From: Magnolia sinica
Lineage: Eukaryota > Streptophyta > Magnoliopsida > Magnoliales > Magnoliaceae
Length of the DNA stretch: 64,000 nt
Direction: 5' to 3'
Assembly: GCF_029962835.1 (NCBI RefSeq)
Contig: NC_080574.1
Span: forward strand, 26,758,001 to 26,822,000
The position numbers and the translations under genes are program-made. The notes beneath the pieces were generated by a model. It was not told the origin of the DNA, searched no databases, and worked only from the letters and a program-made list of their open reading frames with translations. Of this stretch, positions 1-9,544 are shown one piece after another (the stretch's first letter is position 1; each line of letters begins with the position of its first letter).

Positions 1-2534
1 TATATATAGGTATAATTGTGATTGACTGATTACTTCAACTTATAAAAGCCTTGATCTTACCATATCATTATTATCTTTTGATTTTTAGATAAATAGTGAG
101 GAAAACTCAAGTACTCCTGGCCCTGGTGCGTCAATCACGTCTCCTTTTGTTATGGAGGGAGACAAATTAAAAAACAAGGTTAAAACAGCTTCAGGTTCGG
201 TGAAATAGAAAAAAAGATCGGCGATATGGGAATCTTTTGATGAGATCACGTAACCAGATAGTTCGGTCAAGATTATATGTAAGTTTGGTAAAACTCTTTA
301 CAGCAAGTATTCTGATTTTTCTACAACTCACTATCAGAGACATATTGATAAATGTGTGAAGAGACTAAGAACATTGAAAGGTAGAGTCCAGCAACTGCTT
401 TCATTTACCATTTCTGAATATGACGACTCTCAAGCTGTACTCTCAACATATAAGTATGATCCGGATAAACTGAAAGAGTGGTTTGTGAGGTTGGTGATAG
501 TCAATAAGAAGTTATTTAACATGGTAGAAAGCAATGTTTTTATGAAATTTTGTAAATTTCTAAATTCCAGATGTGAGAAGGCCTCTCGCATTACTGTGAA
601 AAGAGAGTACATGAAGATGTATGTTGTTAAGAAAGCTAACTTTAAAGCTTTCTTGGCATCTGTATCTAGAATAAGTTTGACTTCAGATATGTGGACAGCC
701 TCGAATTAGAGAAAGAAATATATGTCATTGACCGCATACTTCGTTGATTTAGATTGGAAACTACAAAAGAGGATTTTAAACTTCCGCTACGTTCCTCCTT
801 CTCATACTGGTGTGATACTGTCCGACTGCATTTACAACTGTCTTGTTGAGTGGGACATTGAAAAGAAAATTTCTTCAATTACTTTAGATAATGTCTCTTC
901 CAATGATACTTTAGTTTCTTTCTTACGTACTCAATTCAAGGCTGCCAAAAATTTATTCTTCGAATGTAAAATATTCGAAGTTAGATGTTGTGCTCACATA
1001 CTCAACTTGATTGTGCAAGAAAGGATTAAAGCAATTGATTTAACGATTGCCAACATACGAGATAACGTTAAATATATAAAGGGATCACCTTCAAGACTGA
1101 GTACGTGGAATGATATAATCCAATATTTGGATTTGAAATCTAAACAGCAGTTGAAGTTGGATGTCTGCACGCGCTAGAATTTCACTTATAAAATGTTGAT
1201 ACGACTTTAGAATTTAAACTTGCATTCCCTGAACTTGCGGCGAGTGATAAAATATACACATATGTGCCAAGTGATGAAGACTAGAAGAAAGCTGAAGATG
1301 TTCATCAGTTTCTCAAAGTTTTTTACGACTAAATGAAGATTTTTTTAGAAAATAAGTATCTCACGGCAAATCAATTTCTTCCTGAAATTATCTTCATTAT
1401 GGACGCGCTAAAAAAGTGTGCCGCTGATGGTCCAAATTTTCTAAAAGCGATGGTTATAAGAATGCAGTTGATATTTGCTAAGTATTATGCTGAATGCCAC
1501 TTATTAATGGCCATTGCAGTTGTCATGGATCCACGATAAAAGATAACAATGGTTAGATTGGTTTTCAGATCACTTTATTTTAGTTCCGAAAGAGTTTCAA
1601 CGAAGACCGCCATTATTGATGCTGCAATTGAAGAGTTGTTCGCTTCATATGTTGATAAATCGACCGAAATATCAAGTTCAATAGATACTTCTCAAACTGC
1701 GGACAAGCGTCTTTGTGACTTTATGTCTTTTTTAGACGAAGAAGAAACAGGGATGGAAAAAACTGAATCCGAAGTGGAGAAGTATCTGGATGAGCCGATC
1801 ATAAGGCTACAAGAAGATGATTTTGATGTTTTGCAGTGGTAGACGTCTTGAGCCCATGAATACCTTAAACTTTCGGTGATGACACGAGACATTTTATCAA
1901 TTCCAATTTCGACCATGGCATCATAATAAACTTTTAGCACCAGGAGCATGGTAGTTAGCAAGTATCGAAGTTCACTCGCCTCGAATACAGTTGAAGTACT
2001 AATATGTACGCAATATTGATTGCATCCAATTTGGGGCGGTAGCAATTTCGATGCTGAAGAGTATGAAGAGGAGAATGAAGTGAAGACGTGGACCAAAATG
2101 CTTGAAGGAATGTAACGTTTAAATTTTTTTATTAACGTTTTATATTTTTTGATATATTTTAACTCTTTAAATTTGATGTTGATTGTTAAGGATCGACATG
2201 CGGTTTTGTGGTACGATAGTATCTGGTTTATGTGACACTTCTTTTCTTTTTTAATCTTAATAATGTAGCATATGATATGAGACATTTTAGACTTAACATG
2301 ATTGACATTTAATTTCTATTTTTTTTTTCCAAAAATATAATAAGTTAACATATGAACAAGCTCGAGTTCGACTCGAGGTAAACTCGACTCGACTCGAACC
2401 ACTAGCTCGACTCGACAACTTTGGCAAACAAGCCAAGCTTTAGCTCGAGGGCGAGCTCAAACTCGAATATAGCACGGACAAGTCGAGCCGAGCTTGGCCC
2501 ACCTCGACTCAACTCGGCTCGATGTACAACCCTA
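1..2534 (+). mobile_element. hAT DNA transposon, partial copy 1 (5' end outside window)
   Basis: This is the right part of a decayed hAT element. The transposase remnant reads on the plus strand from about 90 to 2110: a BED-finger remnant near 278-360, the body at 356-1177 and 1333-1842, and a C-terminal dimerisation domain with VEKYLDEPIIRLQEDDFDVL followed by SVMTRDILSIPIST. It is broken by several stops and frameshifts, for example an in-frame TAG at 707-709 where copy 2 has a Gln codon. The CxxC of the BED finger has become CKFG. The right end is a cluster of CTCGACTCGA-type repeats (2355-2525) that finishes with TGTACAACCCTA at 2534. The reverse complement, TAGGGTTGTACA, matches the ends of the full element at 20969-27069. 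By eye the two copies share roughly 85-90% of bases in sampled stretches. The left end and target duplication lie outside the window. Confidence 0.9.
90..2113 (+). pseudogene. hAT transposase remnant (BED finger, RNase H-like body, dimerisation domain)
   Basis: Plant hAT transposases of the RICESLEEPER/BED-finger group catalyse cut-and-paste transposition in the nucleus. The segment 722-1177 contains the conserved body (HTGVILSDCIYNCLVEWDIE, then SSITLDNVSSNDTLVSFL, then RCCAHILNLIVQE). The segment 1549-1842 ends in the acidic linker and the start of the dimerisation domain. No single frame spans it, and the start codon seen in copy 2 is replaced by ATAGTG. It cannot encode an active enzyme. 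A domesticated host gene is unlikely because the frame is not maintained. Confidence 0.88.
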
Positions 2535-2544
2535 ATTTTGAATA

Positions 2545-2626
2545 AGGCCTGCTCGACAGCCCAACCCAAAACAGTTCAAAATCGGGCCAAGACCAGCCCC
2601 AGGCCCGGCCCATTGACAGGCCCAAT
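2545..2626. mobile_element. Fragment of GGCCCGGCC-type hAT-like miniature element
   Basis: Directly outside the hAT end lies a short stretch with AACAGTTCAAAATCGGGCCA, CCCCAGGCCCGGCCC and ATTGACAGGCCC. It matches the right half of the element at 30813-30936, which has AACAGTTCAAAATCTGGGCC and GGCCCACTGACAGCCC. Only one end is recognisable here, so it is a truncated copy. Confidence 0.5.
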
Positions 2627-3028
2627 GGTTACCTTCAATAGTTATGGAATTTTTATAATTAAAAAAAAAAAAAAAAACAATTATGGTTGTAGACAGTTAG
2701 TTTGTTGGCAACATGTTTAATTAGACCAACTATATGGATGTACATCATACTATAGAGGAGCATCTAATCTTTTATTATAAATATGTGGTGCTGCAAAATA
2801 ACTTTGCCATAGAGTAGCATGTGGTCCAAGAAGATCAGTTCCTGTTAATGATATGACGGTGTTGTAAAATAGCAATATATTATAATGATTCTCTTATCTT
2901 GTATAAGCTACGGTAAATACTAAACGTAGTTAGTTGTCTTGACCATACATTTATGCTCAAAACAATGGGAATATGTTTGATAAAATGAAAAGTTTCTTAA
3001 GAATCAGACAATAACTGTGAGTGATGGG

Positions 3029-3449
3029 TAGAGCTATACACGAGTTGAACCGAGTCGAGCTTGGCACAGCTCGGCTCGACTCAGCTAGTAGCTAACCCTA
3101 GCTCGAACTCAGCTCAGCCTGATCCTCGAGCCTGTCTGACCAGCTTGGCTCGGTTCGGTCAGCAGCCCGAGCCAATTTGGGCCTATGCGACATTTTCTCA
3201 AACATGTAGAATGCATCTTTAATTTCTCACAAAATACAAAACAATAACAACACTTTACAGGTATTTCATCATACACTCGGCGAGCAACATCAAAATCAAG
3301 ATATGAGGGCAGTCACACTTCGTTGAGTCATTTCATCAAATGCTCGTAGAGCAACGTTAATATCAAAATAACCTAGTCACCGAGCTGATTCGATCCGAGT
3401 CGATTCGAGTTGAGGTTCAATCTGAGTCGAGTCAAGCTCGGAACCCTGA
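3029..3449. mobile_element. Non-autonomous hAT-like element with GAGTCGAG arrays
   Basis: The left end reads TAGAGCTATACACGAGTTGA and is followed by many GAGTCGAG and GGCTCG words (3040-3180). The right end (3380-3449) carries the same words in inverted sense and finishes near GGAACCCTGA. The middle is AT-rich and non-coding. The ends resemble the TAGGGTTGTACACGAG terminus of the hAT elements in this window. I find no convincing target duplication, so the exact limits are approximate. Confidence 0.45.
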
Positions 3450-3688
3450 ATCCTCAGCTGCTTTTTCTCCACATTTCACATGCTGGTTTACCACTTCATC
3501 ATCATCATTATACCCTTGTCCCAGCTATTCAGCTGAGCTTTTTCTTTCTAGCCATTTGCCTGGCAAAAGTTCAACTACAACCCTCTTCCTTTACCCACAC
3601 TGGTTTACCAGTTATCACAAAAATAATAGTCGAATGAAGATAAAAGCTTACTAAACATGTAATAATCAAGTCCTGCTTGAGATAGCCT

Positions 3689-6600
3689 TCAAGCACGCTT
3701 AAAACGGTAAGAAGCATAAGAAAGTGATCCATCTTCCCAGCTACGATGAATGAGTTCGGCTTTCATTCTCCCAGCAGCAGCCCCAAGTGCAACGTTCAAA
3801 GGGTAGAAGTGGTCCGGTGTGGGGTGAGCCATTTTTGCATTAGGTGCCTTCTCCAAATAGCGGTTCACATCCTCGTGTCTATAAATGCCAATGTATCAGA
3901 AAAACACGGTCGTAGAATGAACGGATTTTGGATTCTGATTTTTCCAACACAGACCCCCAACGAGAAATTCAAGTCCCCTGTGTGGGTCTCTATTCTCTAA
4001 TCCCAGTTAGAGATGGAAGGACTCAGTGCACTCAGTCAATGAGAAACCATCACATGCTGGCACTATATGCGATCTTTCACATCTTTCCTGGATGCGGGGT
4101 TAGGTTTCAATTATCCAAACCATTTATATGTAGGATTTATTATGTATGGAAGACGTCCATTAAAAAAAAAAAAGAATCTAAAATTGGATGTATTAAAAAC
4201 CTTTGATCACTTAGTTCTTTACCTTATAGGACCGACCCTGGGCCCGGCTCCACCCATTAGGACTGGGGCCAGTGCCAGGGCCGGGGCCAAGGAATTTTCA
4301 GCCTGTTAGGGCCTGGTCTGGGCCAGTGCCAGGGCTTAAGAGATTAGGACAGGGCTAGAGCCAATCCTAACCCGACCCATTAGCACACCTATATCCTAGG
4401 TCAAGGGTCATATGATTCTTCAAGCGACATTGTATGCTGTTTGGATGCAAGCCAAGTTGTGCCCGAATGTCCCTACACATGCATCAAATGTGCCACATGC
4501 GTGACCATCCTGTTCAAGCACCTGAAATGTGTGTACCACCATCAATTTCACTCAACATGTGCCACATGAGTGGACCATAAATCTTACATGTGCCACCAGC
4601 CATTCTAAGCTCTCCACACGTGCCAACTGATTCGTTATTACTCCATGTTCCATAGTATTTGACTAGCAACCAAAACAGCTAATTCAAGACAGCACAATCA
4701 AATTGGCAAATAGGCTTGGAGTTGGGCATCAAGTTGAGTCAGAACGAGTTAGGGCTGACCTACTCAATCTAGTTTTGAAATATACCTGACCTGAACTAGA
4801 CCTGACTTCATACCGAGTCCAACATGTTTGACCCGATCTGAGTCTAGGTCTAACCTGGACTAACCCGGACTGAGTCCAACCCGATCACGGGTACCAAGTC
4901 AGGTCAGGTGCAACAGGTATCCACAGGCTAAAATCACAGCTCAGAACCTAAGTGCACCTGCCGGAATTAGAGCCTCTCCATCAGCTACATGGCATCTCAG
5001 ATCTGAAATGTCAAATCTAGGTTTTTTTTTATTATGTACAAATCAGGTTTCGGATCAAGTTGAGTCAGTACTAAGTCGGTTTTCAGGTCGAGTCGAGTTA
5101 CTGGGTGACCCAAACTCAACTCGGTTTGAGTTCAGATTGGACGAAATCTACTCGGTTCAAATCGACTCACCCTATTGGTTCTGGTCGAGTTGGGTCTGAA
5201 CAAGTCGGACAAATCGAGTTGTCCCATGCCCAACTCTATATAGGCTGGATCACCGCTTTGCTTGCATCGAAACGTACATGCATTCCCCACAATTTCCGAC
5301 TTGTAAATGATACATATGGCAAGGAAGAACACTGATACAGACCTTCCAAATCATGGACCCCATTGCGGACGGACAACAGACAAAACCACACTATTTTCCT
5401 AACTAGCCGATGAGGATCAAAAGGAAAATGTTCAGAGGTCCAAAACACAACAGCGAAATCGTCTGGCTAAAGATCCTTGAATCAAGCTGCATCTTCAGGC
5501 AGCACTCCAACCATAGGAGGGCCCATGATTTAAGTGGTCTGAATTTTCATTCATGTATGCCACATGACCATCTACTAGCCCCCACAAGGCACGGGGAATT
5601 GCATAAGAAAAATGTGACAATGGAAAGGACTTACCTTCCCTTAATGAGCGACTCCTCGAGCCATGCATCAAAGGCAGAGGCCCAAGGTAAAACTGGGCTT
5701 CCAGATCTAAGGGTCCTCAAGTTATGTGTAGCACTTCCTGATCCAATTACCAGCACCCCTTCATCCTTAAGTGGGGCCAATGCCTTCCCCATGTTGTAGT
5801 GGTAGGTGCCGTCCATATTCGTCTGGACAGAGAGCTGACACACCGGGATGTCTGCCTTCGGATACATGAGCATAAGTGGGACCCATGCACCATGGTCCAG
5901 CCCACGGGTCCTATCTTCCTTCACGTTCTTGACCCCAGCTCGGGTCAGTAACTCCTTCACCCTTTTTGCCAATTTGGGCGCTCCTGGAGCTGGATACTTG
6001 AGCTGATCATGGGATAACAGTTATGTTAGTTGATAAGAGAAACATAAGACTGATTTGGAATTAATTTCTTGAGGGCGACCATATGCAGCAACGGTCAGAT
6101 GATCAGATCCATCCATCTGGTGGCCATTTCTATGGTTAGGCTGCAATCTAGTGGACCTCTTGGTAGGATTTGAACCTACCTGAAGTTATGGTTTTCTAAC
6201 CATCAATTAGTAGTATTCAAATGGACCGATGAAAATAGAATGCAATTAAAATCAGGACACAGGGGCTGGCTAAGTCTGTTGATCCAGTTAAAATCAGTGT
6301 ACTGGGTACCGAATCATTCATTATCCGGCCATATTGGTCTTTATCGCCTTGCATCATGCTGTTTCGGGGCGTACGGGCCGATACAACCGTATTGTTCGTG
6401 GAAGATAATGGTATATCTTAATGATATCATGTGGCCAGATCAGAGACTCAGTGCCTTGTCTCTAATTTGAGTTTAGTCCAACCACAAATGCATCAATCAA
6501 TCATGGTGGACCGCTCAATAGATAGGCCAACTCATGGATGGATCATTGATTAGAAATTGCAGTAATCAAATGTTTTTGAACGGCTCAATCTTAATATCAG

Positions 6601-9544
6601 TTTCTCCCTTTCTAGACCATTGCTCAATTAATTTGGACTTCCAAAATTAAGGGCCTGTTTGGATTGTAAATTACATCAATAATTTCTCATAAAAGTGTGA
6701 GAATTATAAACTACAATACCTGTCTCCTAAGATAAAAGAGGTAATTTGGCAGACAATTCTTATGTTTGGATAGGAGTAAAATGGAAATAATGAATTTTTA
6801 ACATTAAATCACAATGAAGACACTTTTACATTAAATCGTAATAATAATACTTTTACATTAAATCATAATAATGATACTCCAATATCAAACAATAGACAAA
6901 AATATACACTAATGTGCGTTAATGTGTTATTTTCACTTTAATATAATGTAAAATTATAATGATTATGTGATCTTTTACACATGCACATGATCATTGAATT
7001 ACGTGTTCATTTTTACGGTGTTAGTGTTACATTGGAAAATCATAATAATAGCACTCATTAATGATACTTCAATATCAAACGATAGACAAAAATATACACT
7101 AATGTGTTATTTTCACTTGAATATAATGTAAAATTATAATGATTATGTAATCTTTTACACATGCATATGATCATTGAATTACATGTTCGTTTTTATGGTG
7201 TTGGTGTTATGTTGGAAAATCATAATAATAGCACTTGTTACATTATATTACTAATTCCTAATCCAAACAGACCCAATGAGCCAAGTAGCCCAATGGACCC
7301 AACAAGCCCAACATGGTCTGGGTCGAAGTCGGACGTACTAGCTTCGGGAAGGGGATTGCCTAGTGATCCTGCCCTGGTGGCAGGCTCAGTGGGCCTGCCA
7401 AGATGCATGTGTTTTATCCATGCCGCACGTGCCTTTCATCAGCTCATTTTAGAGCATGATTCCAAAAATGAAGCAAATCCAAAGCTTAAGTGGACCACGC
7501 CATAGGAAATGGTTATGATTGAATGCCCGCCATTAAAACATTCTCGGGGGCCATAAAAGTTTTAGTTCAAGCTGATATTTGTGTTTTCCCTTCATCCAGA
7601 CCTTATGAACAAGTTAGATGGCAAATCAACATCAGGGTGGTCCATTAGAAAGGTTTCAACCGTGGGGGTTAGTATCCCCGCTGTTTCCCGTGGTGTGGTT
7701 CACTTGAGCTTTGGATCTGCTTCATTTTTGGGTGACGTTCTAAAATGAGTAGGCAAAACGGATGGACGGCGTTGATATAAAACATATACATCATGGTGGC
7801 CCCTCAGGGATATGCCAGGGAATCCGCTACCCCTGTTGCATGTGGAATACAAATGTCTTAAATCACAACCTCCAATTTTTGGCACCATTGTGGATGGAAC
7901 CGATCCTAACTGGGGGCCGAATAGCCGTTACCGGGGTAATAGCTTAGTGGTTGTTACCTTTACCGTGTGGGGCCCACCTTAATTAATGTGCTTCATATCC
8001 ACGCCGCCCATCTATTTTTTCAGCTCATTTAAGGACTCTATCCCAAAACTTAAGTATATCCAAATCTCTGGTGGACCACACCACTGGAAAAGGTGGTGAA
8101 TGACCATTAAAAGCTTTTTGTAGGCCACAAAAGTTTTGGATCAAGCTAATCCTTGCATTGTCCCTTCATCCAGTTCTGTTTGACCTCATCAACCGGTTGG
8201 ATGCGAAATAAACATTACGGATCTGCCTACGGTGGGCCTTTGGGAAGTTTTTAATGGTGAACGTTAAATCATCACTGTTTCTTGTGGTGTGGTCCACCTG
8301 AGATTTTGATATGCTTAATGATTGAAATGGGCTGGAAAAACGGATGGACGGAGTGGATATACAACATATCATCAAGGTGGGCCCTACGGTAATGATAATA
8401 CCCACTAAACTGTTTCCCGGGTAACACCTAATCCGCGCCCATCCTAACTACAGTGACGGTGCCATCCTAACCGTCCAATTGATTCCGACAAATGACAGTT
8501 AAAAAAGACAGTGGTCAGCCGTCCAAATTAGACAGATCAAATCAGAGCCTAAAGATCGTCCCATGGATACTGACTTTTGGGCTCCGATCCATCCAAAATG
8601 AAGGGAAGCGCTCGATTTGTACGGTCTAGATCGAATACATAAAAACCACATGTACGGTAGATTAATTGATGCCCTATAACAAATCGTGCCAAACACATAC
8701 CGTAACATAGCCCCATTTCCATTCGCCGATCATAAATCGAAAAAGGAAAAAAGAAAGAAGAAAAAGGGACGCGGATTTCCTGCGAAAGTCGCAGGAAGTT
8801 CCTGCGCTGGGAACCCAGGTAGGACCCACTGTGATGATTTTGAGAAATCCTCTCCGTCCATCCGTTTTGTGAGTTCATTTTAGGACATGAGGCCAAAAAT
8901 GAACCGTACCCAATTCTCAAGTGGCCCGAAAATGTGAGAATTGAATTTCGACAGTTGAAATATTCGTGGGCCACAGAAGTTCTGAATCATTCTAATATTT
9001 TTTTCTTGAGTTCATCCCAGTAGGAATGACGCTAGTAACGGTATGGATGACGTGTAAAAATCACTGTAGAACCCAGGGAGGTTTCAACGGTAGGAATTTC
9101 CCTAACCACCTTTTCCTTTAGTACGGCCCACTTGAGTTGTGGATCCTTCTCAGTTTTGGTCTCACAGCCTAAAATGAGCTCAAAAAACGGATGGACAGGG
9201 TGGATTCCATACAAACATCACGGTGGGCCCCATCTAAGTTCCCAGCGCAGGAACTTCCTGCGAATGGCTTTCGCAGGAAATCCGCGTCCAAGAAAAAGTC
9301 GAGTAGAAAAGGGACCCACCTGATACATGCGCTTTGGGAAACCGTAGAAATCGTAGATGGTATCATTTCGATCGACGACGTTGACGGTGGGATCGGTGGT
9401 CTCCCAGTGGGCCGAAATCATAAGAATCGTTTTGGGTTTCGGCCGAAACACCTTCTCCTGCCACGATCTCAAGAAAGGCCTCGCCGGCAGGTTCTCATCT
9501 ATCGCCAGAGTCGGCGATCCATGAGAAAGGAAAAACGTATCCAT
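3689..9544 (-). CDS. LigB: LigB/DODA-type extradiol ring-cleavage dioxygenase, 3 exons, 260 aa
   Basis: Exons on the minus strand are 9544-9320, 6002-5635 and 3878-3689; phases join exactly (225+368+190 nt). Donors are GTGGGT and GTAAGT; acceptors are GATCAG and TTATAG. Exon 1 starts [16 protein letters not shown], exon 2 gives [17 protein letters not shown] through [19 protein letters not shown] to [10 protein letters not shown], and exon 3 gives [19 protein letters not shown] and ends ASYRFKRA. The family is a non-heme metal dioxygenase that opens catechol-type rings. His8 (HGSP), His46 (SAHW), His168 (SATH) and a His near 216-221 are the expected metal and catalytic positions. The sequence has SATHNLR rather than the HP(S/A)-x-x-TP motif of betalain DODA, so a LigB-like role (in Arabidopsis, arabidopyrone synthesis) fits better. 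Length is close to the usual ~270 aa. An in-frame upstream ATG at 9589 would add 15 residues; I prefer 9544 because it aligns with family N-termini. Confidence 0.92.
4225..4400. repeat. GGGCCAGTGCCAGGGCC-rich hAT-like end fragment in intron 2
   Basis: Short GC-rich words (GGGCCCGGC, GGGGCCAGTGCCAGGGCC, AGGGCCTGGTCTGGGCC) cluster here and end with CCTAACCCGACCCATTAGCA. It looks like the subterminal array of a hAT-like element whose other end I cannot place. Non-coding. Confidence 0.35.
4717..5238. mobile_element. Non-autonomous hAT-like element with 8-bp TSD, intron 2 of LigB gene
   Basis: The ends are TGGAGTTGGGCA at 4717 and TGCCCAACTCTA ending at 5238, an inverted repeat with one mismatch over 12 bp. 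The flanks are AATAGGCT (4709-4716) and TATAGGCT (5239-5246), a 7/8 match and hence a likely 8-bp target duplication. Both ends hold dense repeats of GAGTCNA, ACCCGA and TCGAGT words, the usual layout of hAT subterminal binding sites. There is no coding capacity. It lies wholly inside the intron 3879-5634. Confidence 0.75.
6651..7274. mobile_element. Tourist-like MITE with internal 190-bp duplication, intron 1 of LigB gene
   Basis: The ends are GGGCCTGTTTGGATT at 6651 and AATCCAAACAGACCC ending at 7274, typical of PIF/Harbinger Tourist elements. The left flank ends in TAA, the usual target; the right flank starts AAT, so the duplication is not exact. The AT-rich middle contains a direct duplication with a period of 190 bp (6871-7060 and 7061-7245), recognised by repeated ATATCAAACNATAGACAAAA and GATCATTGAATTAC. 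Non-coding. Confidence 0.65.
7366..7822. mobile_element. Palindromic 'CCATGATG' foldback element
   Basis: The left half (TTTTATCCATGCCGC, CAAATCCAAAGCTTAAGTGG) is the inverted partner of the right half (CACTTGAGCTTTGGATCTGC, GGATGGACGGCG, ACATCATGGTGGCCC). The whole element can fold into one long imperfect hairpin. It belongs to the most frequent repeat family in this window. No coding frame of substance and no target duplication found. Confidence 0.65.
7945..8415. mobile_element. Palindromic 'CCATGATG' foldback element
   Basis: It begins near TAGTGGTTGTTACCTTTACC and GTGTGGGGCCCACC, and ends GGTGGGCCCTACGGTAATGA. Internal halves (GGTGGACCACACCAC, then GGTGTGGTCCACC) mirror each other. It sits in intron 1 of the LigB gene next to two other members of the family. 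Confidence 0.6.
8767..9289. mobile_element. Mutator-like foldback element with perfect 9-bp TSD
   Basis: The ends are GGACGCGGATTTCCTGCGAA at 8767 and its inverted partner TTCGCAGGAAATCCGCGTCC ending at 9289, inside longer inverted arms with AGTTCCTGCGCTGGGAAC. The flanks 8758-8766 and 9290-9298 are both AAGAAAAAG, an exact 9-bp duplication. Nine base pairs is the Mutator-superfamily signature. The middle carries the same mirrored halves as the palindromic family (GTCCATCCGTTTTGTGAG, AAACGGATGGACAGGGTGG). The right end is 30 bp from the exon 1 splice donor of the LigB gene. Confidence 0.85.

Noticed and set aside
2421-2720. 99-codon frame
   Set aside because: It crosses a hAT end, a MITE fragment and a poly-A run, so it is spurious.
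6150-6215. tRNA-like T-arm on the minus strand (GGTAGGTTCAAATCCTACC)
   Set aside because: The T-arm and loop look right, but no matching acceptor stem, D-arm or 7-nt anticodon loop can be placed around it. At most it is a remnant.
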